Under the pieces are notes generated by a model that did no database searches, was not told where the DNA came from, and saw only the letters and a program-made list of their open reading frames with translations. From Reyranella aquatilis (lineage in GTDB: Bacteria > Pseudomonadota > Alphaproteobacteria > Reyranellales > Reyranellaceae), in NCBI RefSeq assembly GCF_020880995.1, contig NZ_JAJISD010000004.1, positions 1 through 64,000 on the forward strand: a stretch of 64,000 nt of DNA, read 5' to 3'. Position 1 is the stretch's first letter; each line of letters starts with the position of its first letter. Of this stretch, positions 1 through 7,349 are shown in pieces. The translations under genes and the position numbers were made by a program.

Positions 1-93
1 CCCGCAAAGGTCGCCATCGTCGCCTGCATGCGCAAGCTCGTGACCATCCTCAACGCAATCCTCAGGGACAAAAAGCCATGGGCAAACGCTTGA
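1..93 (+). mobile_element. IS110-family transposase, C-terminal fragment cut by the window edge
   Basis: Reading frame 1 encodes 30 residues and a TGA stop at 91-93. The peptide contains KVAIVACMRKLVTILNAILR followed shortly by KPW. This is the characteristic tail of IS110/IS116/IS902 transposases, in which a basic helix ends in a short Asp-x-Lys-Pro-Trp-like motif. The catalytic DEDD and C-terminal Ser domains lie outside the window, so it cannot be told whether the element is intact. Family assignment rests on this short tail alone. The Bug receptor gene that follows is on the opposite strand and ends 63 bp downstream. Confidence 0.6.
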
Positions 94-156
94 CCCTCAC
101 GACGGTCGCTCAGGATGAGGTTGGGTGGGTAAACACGAGGTGAAAGACACTGAAGC

Positions 157-1134
157 CTATTCAGGCTTGAGCAAACCCAGCTTCAGCAGTTCGGACACAT
201 TGGCCTCGTCGGCCTTGAGGGCTGCGGTGAATTCCTCGGGTGTCGAGGGGCGCACGATGGCGCCCAGCTCGCGCAGTTTCCTGTTGGCCGCCTCGTCCTT
301 GAGGCCAGCGACCACGCCCTCGTTCAGGCGCGCGATGATGGGCTTGGGTGTATCGGGACGGGTGAACACCCCGGCCGTCGTGTTCCCGTCGAACGGCTTG
401 AGGCCGATGTCGCCCATGGTCGGCACGTTGGGCAGATCGGGCACGCGTTCGAGGCTGAGGGTCGCGAGCGGCCTGAGCTTGCCGGACTGGATGTGCGGCA
501 TGGAACTGGTGAGCTGATCGGTGAACAGGTCGAGATTGCCCGCCAGCAGGTCCGCGATGCCAGGGCCGGCGCCGCGATAGGGGATGATGTTGAACTTCAG
601 GTCCTCGTTCAGCTGCAGGCGCAGGATGCCGACATGGTTGGTGGTGCCGTTGCCGGCATGACCGATCGTGACGGTGCCGGGCTTGGCGCGGACCTCCGCC
701 AGCGCACTCTTCATGTCGCGGAAGCGGCTGTCGGCTCGCGTGACCACGAGCGTGGGCACGGTCGTCAGGATGCTGACCGGCGCCATCTGCGGCAGCAGCG
801 GCTGCTTGCCGGCGAACAACGGCGCGACGTACGCGACGGTGAAGCTGGCCATCGAGATCGTATAGCCGTCGGGCGGCGTGTTGAGCGCGGCTTCGAGCCC
901 TACCACGCCGCCGGCGCCCGGCTTGTTGTCGATCAGGATGCCTTGGCCGAGATGGCGGCCCATCGGATCGGAGACGATGCGGGCAGTGACGTCGTAGTTT
1001 CCGCCGGGCGCAAAGGGGATGACCCAGCGGATCTGTCGGGAGGGGAACGACTGCGCCGCAGCGTGTCGTGCGAGGCCTGCCATCGCGAGGCCTGCGACGC
1101 CGACGCCCAGCAGGCCGCGTCTGTCGAGTTTCAT
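157..1134 (-). CDS. Bug/TctC-family periplasmic solute receptor (copy 1)
   Basis: This 325-residue protein is a tripartite tricarboxylate transporter type substrate receptor, expected to bind a small carboxylate or amide in the periplasm. Residues 1-27 form a signal peptide with a twin arginine (DRRGLLG) and an AAA-Q cleavage region. The mature part has the family signatures IRWVIPFAPGGNYD, DNKPGAGGVVG and GHAGNGTTNH. The ATG at 1134 was chosen because an AAAGGGGGGAAC ribosome site precedes it and the signal peptide begins there. The next gene upstream is a paralog of identical length. No TctA or TctB membrane subunits are visible nearby, so it looks like an orphan receptor of unknown substrate. 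Confidence 0.9.
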   Translation of the reverse strand: MKLDRRGLLGVGVAGLAMAGLARHAAAQSFPSRQIRWVIPFAPGGNYDVTARIVSDPMGRHLGQGILIDNKPGAGGVVGLEAALNTPPDGYTISMASFTVAYVAPLFAGKQPLLPQMAPVSILTTVPTLVVTRADSRFRDMKSALAEVRAKPGTVTIGHAGNGTTNHVGILRLQLNEDLKFNIIPYRGAGPGIADLLAGNLDLFTDQLTSSMPHIQSGKLRPLATLSLERVPDLPNVPTMGDIGLKPFDGNTTAGVFTRPDTPKPIIARLNEGVVAGLKDEAANRKLRELGAIVRPSTPEEFTAALKADEANVSELLKLGLLKPE

Positions 1135-1153
1135 GTTCCCCCCTTTGTTTTTG

Positions 1154-1294
1154 TCAGCCCCGCCAGTTATCCCAGCCGGTACCGTGTGTCTGATATCGCC
1201 CATCCTGGGGGATGCCAGAATTCGCGCAACCCGCCACGGAACCGGTGATGGCCAGAGCCACGACCAGCGCAATCGTCCGGAGGATGTTTGTCAT
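1154..1294 (-). CDS. Small lipoprotein, 46 aa (candidate)
   Basis: This short frame lies between the two Bug receptor genes and on the same strand. It encodes an N-terminal Arg, a hydrophobic stretch (IALVVALAIT) and a lipobox-like VAGC with Cys at residue 23. A short Gly/Trp-rich tail ending in GWDNWRG follows. This is the layout of the tiny entericidin-like or anonymous lipoproteins common in alphaproteobacteria. An in-frame ATG four codons further upstream (1306) is an alternative start with a better GAGCGGG site. The stop is 19 bp before the receptor ATG, so the two could be co-transcribed. No homolog search could be done and it could be a chance frame. Confidence 0.45.
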   Translation of the reverse strand: MTNILRTIALVVALAITGSVAGCANSGIPQDGRYQTHGTGWDNWRG

Positions 1295-1315
1295 GGCGTC
1301 CGACATGACACCCGC

Positions 1316-2293
1316 TCACTCGGGTTTCAACAAACCCGACTTCACAAGTGCGCTAACGCCGACCTCCTGGTCCTTCATGTAGGCTGCGAACTCTTCCATG
1401 GTCGAGGGCCGCGGCACGGCACCCAACTCGGCGAGCTTGGTCGCGACCGCGGGCTCCTTCAGCGCCGTCACCACGCTGCCGTTGAGCGTGGCCAGGATCG
1501 GCCGGGGCGTCTCGACGCGCGCCAGCAGGCCGGCGGTGGTGCCGCCGTCGAACGGCTTGCTGCCGATGTCGGTGAGCGAGGGCATGTCGGGCAACTGTGC
1601 GACCCGCTCCGGACTCATCGCCAGCATGCCTTTCAGCTTGCCCGCCCTGATCTGCGGCAGCGAGGTCGTGAGCTGGTCCATGTAGAGGTCGATCTGGCCG
1701 GCCATCAGATCGTTGAGGCCGGGGCCCGAGCCCTTGTACGGGATGATGTTGAACTTCACGCTCTCGTTCACCTCGAGGCGCAGGATGGCGATGTGGTTGG
1801 TGGTGCCGTTTCCGGCATGGCCGATGCTCACCGTACCCGGCTTGGCCTTCGCCTCGGCCAGCACCGCGCGGATGTCGGCGAAGCGGCCGTCGGGCTTGCC
1901 GACGAGGATCATCGGCACGGTCGACAGCAGACTGATCGGCGCGAACTGCGGCACCAGCGACGGCTTGCCCGCGAGGTAAGGCGAGACGAACAGAACGCTG
2001 AAGCTGCCCATGACCACGGTGTAGCCGTCGGCCGGCGCACTCGCCGCGGCCTCGGCACCCACCAGGCCGCCGGCGCCCGGCCGGTTGTCGACGATCACCT
2101 GCTGGCCGAGGTTGCGCGACATCGCCTCGCCGACCAGCCGGGACGTCAGGTCGTAATTGCCGCCGGCCGCGAAGGGCGCGATCCAGCGAATGGGCTTGGT
2201 CGGAAAATTCTGCGCCCACCCCGGCGCGCCCGCAGCGGCCGTTGCCGTCAGCGCCAGGCCCGTACCCAGCAGTGTACGTCGCGATACCGTCAT
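1316..2293 (-). CDS. Bug/TctC-family periplasmic solute receptor (copy 2)
   Basis: This 325-residue receptor is a paralog of the gene at 157-1134. The two proteins align without gaps along most of their length and share blocks such as GHAGNGTTNH, KFNIIPY, DQLT and the terminal GLLKPE. Residues 1-28 are a signal peptide with SRRTLLG. The ATG at 2293 has a strong GGAGGAAAC site seven bases upstream. Ligand contacts in this family lie near IAPFAAGGNYD and in the GHAGNGTTNH loop, both present here. The gene stands divergent from ybaL, with 94 bp between the two starts. It is probably a tandem duplicate that has diverged in substrate. Confidence 0.9.
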   Translation of the reverse strand: MTVSRRTLLGTGLALTATAAAGAPGWAQNFPTKPIRWIAPFAAGGNYDLTSRLVGEAMSRNLGQQVIVDNRPGAGGLVGAEAAASAPADGYTVVMGSFSVLFVSPYLAGKPSLVPQFAPISLLSTVPMILVGKPDGRFADIRAVLAEAKAKPGTVSIGHAGNGTTNHIAILRLEVNESVKFNIIPYKGSGPGLNDLMAGQIDLYMDQLTTSLPQIRAGKLKGMLAMSPERVAQLPDMPSLTDIGSKPFDGGTTAGLLARVETPRPILATLNGSVVTALKEPAVATKLAELGAVPRPSTMEEFAAYMKDQEVGVSALVKSGLLKPE

Positions 2294-2387
2294 TTCGTTT
2301 CCTCCAATCCGCTTCAGACAGATTGCAATTTCCGCCGCCGAACGCCACATCGGAGTGGGCCCAATCACTCGCGGAGAGAAACGCCGG

Positions 2388-4058
2388 ATGCCGGAGCAGC
2401 ACACCCCGCTCATCGCCACCATTGCTGCGGGTCTGATGCTCGCCTTCATATTCGGTCTGATCGCGCAGCGGCTGCGCATTCAGCCGCTGGTCGGATACCT
2501 CCTCGCCGGCGTCCTGGTCGGCCCCTACACACCGGGCTTCACGGCCGATCCGGCGCTGGCCACCGAACTCGCCGAGATCGGCGTCATCCTGCTGATGTTC
2601 GGCGTCGGCCTGCACTTCTCGCTGAAGGACCTGCTCTCGGTCGCGAAAATCGCCATCCCCGGCGCCGTCGGGCAGATCGCCGTCGCCACCGCAATGGGGG
2701 CGGGCCTGTCCTGGGCGCTGGGCTGGCCGCCGCTGGCCGGCTTCGTCTTCGGCCTCGCCCTCTCGGTCGCAAGCACCGTCGTCCTCATCCGCGCCCTGCA
2801 GGACCGGCACATCCTCGAAACCCACCGCGGCCGCATCGCGGTCGGCTGGCTGGTCGTCGAGGATCTTGCCATGGTCCTGGCGCTGGTCCTGTTGCCGGCG
2901 CTGGCGCTGGCGACGGCGGACAACGGCGTGCCGGCCACCCGCATCCTCTTCTCGCTGCTCATCGTTCTGGCCAAGGTCTCGATCTTCGTGGCGATCATGC
3001 TGATCGTCGGGAGGCGCCTCATCCCCTGGCTGATGCACCACACCGCCCATACCGGCTCGCGCGAACTGTTCCGGCTGGCCGTCTATGCCGTGGCGCTCGG
3101 CGTCGCCTACGGCGCGCACTACTTCTTCGACGTCTCCTTCGCGCTCGGCGCCTTCTTCGCCGGCATGGTGCTGGGCGAGAGCGACCTCAGCCAGCGCGCC
3201 GCGGAAGAAGCCATCCCGCTGCGCGACGCCTTCGCGGTGCTGTTCTTCGTCTCGGTGGGCATGCTGCTCAATCCGAGCGTGTTCGTGGACGCGCCGCTGG
3301 CGGTGATCGCCACCATCGCGATCATCGTCGTCGGCAAGTCGGTGGCTGCCTACCTGATCGTCCGCGCCTTCGGCCACAGCCGCTCGACCGCCTTCACCGT
3401 CTCGGCGAGCCTGGCCCAGATCGGCGAGTTCTCCTTCATCCTGATCGGCATCGGCATCACCCTGAACATGGTGCCTAAGGAAGCGCGCGACCTCATCCTG
3501 GCCGGCGCCATCGTGTCGATCATGGTGAACCCTTTCGTCTTCGCTCTGCTGGAGCGCCTGGGCGGCCACAAGGAGAGCGCGCCGGCCGACAAGCCCGACG
3601 AGCCCACGACCGATCTCACGCCGACGACCCTCACCGGCCACGACATCGTCATCGGCTACGGCCGCGTCGGCGCGATGGTCGGCGCCGGCCTGAAGGCCGA
3701 CGGCGGCAACCTGATCGTCGTGGAGGCGAGCGACGCGGGCGTCGAGCGGGCGCGCAAGGACGGGGCGGAAGTGTTCTCGGGCAACGCGGCCGAACCCGCG
3801 CTGATCGCCGCCATCAACCTCGCCGGCGCCCGTCGCCTCTACGTCACCATCCCCGAGGCCTTCGAGGCGGGCCAGCTCATCCAGCAGGCACGCGCTGTGA
3901 ATCCGAAGCTCGACATTCTGGCCCGGGCTCATTCGAGCGCGACGGTCGAGCATTTCGACAAGCTCGGCGCCAATCTCATCGTCCTGGGCGAGACCGAGAT
4001 CGCGCACCGCATGCTGGAGCGTGGGCGTGGCGACCTGGCGGCTTCCGTGCCGGTCTAG
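2388..4058 (+). CDS. ybaL: YbaL-type CPA2 cation/proton antiporter with TrkA-N domain
   Basis: The product has 556 residues, almost the length of E. coli YbaL/RosB. About residues 1-385 form the multi-pass CPA2 sodium/hydrogen exchanger core. It opens with the family pattern LVGYLLAGVLVGPYTPGF and ILLMFGVGLHFSLKDLL, and carries the conserved QIGEFSFIL segment. A soluble RCK/TrkA-N Rossmann domain starts at GYGRVG (about residue 423) and ends with the ETEIAHRM element. These proteins export K+ or Na+ in exchange for protons under nucleotide or glutathione control. The ATG at 2388 follows a GGAGAG site and matches the usual YbaL start. It is monocistronic. Confidence 0.9.
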   Translation: MPEQHTPLIATIAAGLMLAFIFGLIAQRLRIQPLVGYLLAGVLVGPYTPGFTADPALATELAEIGVILLMFGVGLHFSLKDLLSVAKIAIPGAVGQIAVATAMGAGLSWALGWPPLAGFVFGLALSVASTVVLIRALQDRHILETHRGRIAVGWLVVEDLAMVLALVLLPALALATADNGVPATRILFSLLIVLAKVSIFVAIMLIVGRRLIPWLMHHTAHTGSRELFRLAVYAVALGVAYGAHYFFDVSFALGAFFAGMVLGESDLSQRAAEEAIPLRDAFAVLFFVSVGMLLNPSVFVDAPLAVIATIAIIVVGKSVAAYLIVRAFGHSRSTAFTVSASLAQIGEFSFILIGIGITLNMVPKEARDLILAGAIVSIMVNPFVFALLERLGGHKESAPADKPDEPTTDLTPTTLTGHDIVIGYGRVGAMVGAGLKADGGNLIVVEASDAGVERARKDGAEVFSGNAAEPALIAAINLAGARRLYVTIPEAFEAGQLIQQARAVNPKLDILARAHSSATVEHFDKLGANLIVLGETEIAHRMLERGRGDLAASVPV

Positions 4059-4183
4059 GCGGCTCTGATCTGCATTGAACGACCGTTTACAGGACGCCCC
4101 CATCCGGCCCTAATTGAGGCTCACTTCGCGATCTCCCGGCCCGGCGAATGCGCCGAACGGCCGGCCTGTTTGGGAGAGTGAGC

Positions 4184-4654
4184 ATGTCTTCGCGTCGCGC
4201 GTTCCTGTGGGGGGTGGCCTCGATCGCCATCGTCGGCAGCTCGGCCCGGGCTATTCCGGCGTTCGCGCAATCGATCCCGGCGCCTGCCGAGCGTCTTGGC
4301 CTGAAGGGGTATGACCCGGTGGCATACTTTACCCTGGGCGCGGCGACGCCGGGCGTCGCCACGTATGAACTGCTCTGGGACGGTGTGCGCTACCGCTTCG
4401 CCAGTGCCCGGCATCGCGAGATGTTCAGGGCGGATCCCGACAGGTACGCGCCGCAGTTCGGCGGTCAGTGCGCGATGAACATGGCGAATGGCAATCGTCG
4501 CGAGTCGGACCCGACCATCTGGACGATCTCAAGCGGCCGCCTCTACGTTTTCGCCAGTGCCGCCGGCTCGGAGCGCTTCCGCCAGGACACCGAGGCGAAT
4601 GCTTCACGCGCAGACAGCAACTGGCGGACGCTGAAGGACGCGCCGAGCCAGTAG
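4184..4654 (+). CDS. Secreted YHS-domain protein
   Basis: The product has 156 residues. The first ~30 are an export signal (MSSRRAFLWG with an Arg pair, ending AFAQS). A YHS domain follows (LGLKGYDPVAYF, then the RYRFASARHREMF segment and the YAPQFGGQCA motif). YHS domains bind metal or act as cofactor-linked accessory modules, and this secreted single-domain form is common in proteobacteria with no assigned function. The ATG at 4184 is preceded by GGGAGAG. The gene ends 12 bp before the convergent stop of the adenylate cyclase. Confidence 0.8.
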   Translation: MSSRRAFLWGVASIAIVGSSARAIPAFAQSIPAPAERLGLKGYDPVAYFTLGAATPGVATYELLWDGVRYRFASARHREMFRADPDRYAPQFGGQCAMNMANGNRRESDPTIWTISSGRLYVFASAAGSERFRQDTEANASRADSNWRTLKDAPSQ

Positions 4655-4666
4655 CACAGGCGCGCT

Positions 4667-6550
4667 TCAGTTCAGTCCAGCCTTGCGCAGGCTGTCTTCC
4701 ACCCGGCGCTGCAGCACCGGATCCTGAAACCGGGTACCGAAGCTCGCGGCGTCGAGATGCGGGTTCTTGCGCAGCCCTTCCGCCAAGGCCTCGCTGGCCT
4801 CCGTGTTGCGGCCCATTTCGGCGTACGCGCCTGCCAGCGGCAGGTCGAGCAACGGATAGGCGGGAAAGCGGGCACGGACGGCCTCGAGCAGCCGCACCGC
4901 ATCGGCGTAGCGGCGGCTCAGCAGATAGGCGATGCCGAGGTTGAGAGCGGCCTCGGGACCGACATTGGGATTGAGACGAAGGGCGGCTTCCGCCGTCGCG
5001 ATCGACTCCTCGAGGCGGCCCGTCCACAACAGGACCGCGGCGCGCGCCATGAGAACGTCGGCATCGCTGGGATTGATGTCGAGCGCGCGCTCCGATTCGG
5101 CGAGCGCGAGATCGTATTTCTGGGTGGCGGCATAGGCGCGGGCGAGCACGCCGTGCGCCAGCACGCTTTCGTCGTCGAGGGTGATCGCCTTCTGCGCGTA
5201 GCGGATTGCGGTGTCAATGTCCTGCCGCGCGAACTCGGACCAGCCGAAGGTGGCGCGCTCGAAATACTTTTCAGCCAGTTCGGCATAGGCGTCCGCATAG
5301 TTGGGCGCCATCAGCATCGCCTTCTCCAGCATCTCGCGCGCCGCGCGGTTGCCGGACCGGGTCGCCTCCGTCGCCATTGCGCGGCCCCGCAAGAGCATGT
5401 CGTAGGCATCGAGATCGTCGGGGGGCTTGCGCAGGCTTTGCCGCAGGGCGATCTGCTGGAGGTTGGTCGCGAGCGTGCCGGCGATCCGGCGCGCGATGCG
5501 CTCCTGGACGGCGAAAATGTCGCCCAGATCGTCGTCGTACTGCTCGGACCATAGCTGCGTGCCGCTCATGGCGTCGCTGAGCTGGGTGGTAACCCGCACC
5601 CGCGGGCCCATGCGGCGGACCGTCCCGCCGACGATGTATCGGGCGTTGAGGGCGCGCCCGATATCCTGCAGCGGCAGATTCCGGCCGCGAAAAGGCAGCA
5701 CCGCCCCGTAGGACAGCACGGTGAGTTGCTTGAACCGGCCGAGCGCGCGCGTGATGTCCTCGGTCAGCCCATCGGAGAAATAATCCTGGCCGGGATCGCC
5801 ACTCTGATTGGCGAAGACCAGCACGGCCACCGAGAGGCCTGCCTCGGCCGGCACGCGCGCGGCCGGCGGCCCCTCTTGCGCCGGCAGGACAATACGATCG
5901 GAGTAGACCGCGAAGGCCCCGGCGCCCGCGAGAGCGACCGCCACGACAGCCGCAATGGCGGCCGTTAACCGCCTGTGTCGTCTTCCCTGAACCGCCGGGA
6001 CCGCCACGCCTTCCGCCAGCGCCGAGGGATCGAGCGCATAAATGCGGACCGGTCGGTCGATGTTCTTCACCGAGCGATTGCCGAGGTCGCGGAACGGCAG
6101 GTCGAGCTTGTCGCGCACCTGCTCGTAGACGGCGACCGACAGAACGATGGCGCCCGGCTCGGCCACACCCTGCAGGCGGGCAGCGACATTGACCGTGTCG
6201 CCGAACACATCCCCGTCGGAGGCGATGACGTCCCCCAGATGCAAGCCTATGCGAAAGGTCTGTCGCCGATCGGCCGGCACCCCCGCGTTACGCTCCGTCA
6301 TCCCTCGCTGCAGCTCGACGGCAGAGCGGACCGCCTCGACAGCGCTGCCGAATTCGACCATCACGCCGTCACCCACCGTTTTCACGATACGGCCGTGAAA
6401 ACGCTCGATCACGGGCGCCACCAGTTCGGCCAGATGCGCACGGAGGTCGACGAGTGTGCGTTCCTCGTCGGCACGCATCATGCGGCTGTAGCCGACGACA
6501 TCGGCGAACAGGATGGTCGCGAGTCGACGGTTGGAGGTATCGGCCGGCAT
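4667..6550 (-). CDS. Class III adenylate/guanylate cyclase with TolB-like and TPR domains
   Basis: This 627-residue signalling protein has three parts. Residues ~8-170 are a class III nucleotide cyclase domain with both metal aspartates, Asp17 in LFADVVGYSR and Asp61 in KTVGDGVMVEF. A single membrane helix near 211-230 follows. The next segment is a periplasmic TolB/FlgO-like domain (VAVLVFANQSGDPGQDYFSDG, ARYIVGGTVRRMG, LWSEQYDDDL), and the C-terminal third contains TPR helices. The architecture is abundant in rhizobia and relatives and probably couples an envelope signal to cAMP. The ATG at 6550 has no clear ribosome site. It lies 11 bp after the stop of a 30-codon GST leader remnant, so translational coupling is possible. 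Confidence 0.88.
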   Translation of the reverse strand: MPADTSNRRLATILFADVVGYSRMMRADEERTLVDLRAHLAELVAPVIERFHGRIVKTVGDGVMVEFGSAVEAVRSAVELQRGMTERNAGVPADRRQTFRIGLHLGDVIASDGDVFGDTVNVAARLQGVAEPGAIVLSVAVYEQVRDKLDLPFRDLGNRSVKNIDRPVRIYALDPSALAEGVAVPAVQGRRHRRLTAAIAAVVAVALAGAGAFAVYSDRIVLPAQEGPPAARVPAEAGLSVAVLVFANQSGDPGQDYFSDGLTEDITRALGRFKQLTVLSYGAVLPFRGRNLPLQDIGRALNARYIVGGTVRRMGPRVRVTTQLSDAMSGTQLWSEQYDDDLGDIFAVQERIARRIAGTLATNLQQIALRQSLRKPPDDLDAYDMLLRGRAMATEATRSGNRAAREMLEKAMLMAPNYADAYAELAEKYFERATFGWSEFARQDIDTAIRYAQKAITLDDESVLAHGVLARAYAATQKYDLALAESERALDINPSDADVLMARAAVLLWTGRLEESIATAEAALRLNPNVGPEAALNLGIAYLLSRRYADAVRLLEAVRARFPAYPLLDLPLAGAYAEMGRNTEASEALAEGLRKNPHLDAASFGTRFQDPVLQRRVEDSLRKAGLN

Positions 6551-6561
6551 CGTCGCGCGCG

Positions 6562-6654
6562 TCAACGGGCGGCGTTCAGCCGAGCTGCATGATCTTCGCG
6601 GACCATTTGGGCCCACGACCGCGGGTTATGATAAAAGACGATATCCTCGGTCAT
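6562..6654 (-). pseudogene. Glutathione S-transferase N-terminal remnant (30 codons)
   Basis: An ATG at 6654 preceded by a perfect AGGAGG site (complement of 6662-6667) starts a peptide beginning MTEDIVFYHNPRSWAQMV. This matches the first beta strand and helix of Rhizobiales-type glutathione S-transferases, which usually continue with a WMLEE helix. Homology stops after about 18 residues and the frame ends at 6562. The body of the gene is missing, most likely by deletion. The residual leader now sits immediately upstream of the adenylate cyclase on the same strand. Assignment is by motif memory only. Confidence 0.5.
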
Positions 6655-6727
6655 TCGGCTGCCTCCTGGCGGCACCCCCAATATGGCGCTCCGGCAGTAC
6701 CCACCGCCAGAGCGGTTCGAAAGCGAA

Positions 6728-7348
6728 ATGTTCCCATCACGCCTTGCCTGCCTGATCTGCATCGTCATTGCGAACCCCACGGTCGCCCAGGGCCAGATCC
6801 CGCCGGTCCTCGACTGCACCGGCCCCTTTGCCCGCAACGCCGACGAACGCACCCTCGCCCGGTTCTTCGGCGCCGAGAACGTCGAACGTGCGAACATTCC
6901 CGTCGGGGAGGGCAATACGGAGCCCGGTACCGTCATCTTTGCGAAGGATCCGGAGAAGCGCATCGACATCCTGTGGCACGACGCCTACGCACGCCCCAAT
7001 GTCGTGATCATCCGCAACGGCTCGACCTGGCCGGTCGCCGTCACGGGCCTCGACAAGCCGGTCGCCAACGGCGCCACGCTTGCGGAGATCGAGACGATGA
7101 ACGGCAAGCCCTTCACGCTGACGGGCTTCGGCTGGGACCTGGGCGGCTACAGCAACAGCTGGGACGGCGGGCGCCTCGACAAGCCGGTCGGAGGCTGCAA
7201 CCTCTCGCTGCGCTTCGACCCGGCGAAGGACGCGCCCGGCGATGCGCTCGACAAGGTGAACGGCGACGTCGAGTTCCTGTCGACCGACAGCGCCGTGCGA
7301 CAGGTGAAGCCGGTCGTCGTGGAGATCGAACTCGGCTGGCCGCAATAG
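6728..7348 (+). CDS. Secreted protein of unknown function
   Basis: The product has 206 residues and no domain was recognised. Residues 1-20 look like a signal peptide (PSRLACLICIVIANPTVAQG). The mature protein has two cysteines, in LDCTGPF near the start and GGCNLSL near residue 155, which could form a disulfide. It contains a Gly/Asn-rich stretch GWDLGGYSNSWDGG and charged alternating strands, suggesting a small beta-rich periplasmic protein. An upstream ATG at 6683 is in frame, but the start at 6728 gives a proper signal peptide. The stop is one base from the convergent stop of the glycosyltransferase. Confidence 0.7.
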   Translation: MFPSRLACLICIVIANPTVAQGQIPPVLDCTGPFARNADERTLARFFGAENVERANIPVGEGNTEPGTVIFAKDPEKRIDILWHDAYARPNVVIIRNGSTWPVAVTGLDKPVANGATLAEIETMNGKPFTLTGFGWDLGGYSNSWDGGRLDKPVGGCNLSLRFDPAKDAPGDALDKVNGDVEFLSTDSAVRQVKPVVVEIELGWPQ

Positions 7349-7349
7349 C

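Noticed and set aside
1353..4103. Minus-strand frame of about 916 codons under ybaL
   Set aside because: Its residues are low-complexity and antisense to the ybaL antiporter, which has clear motifs on the other strand.
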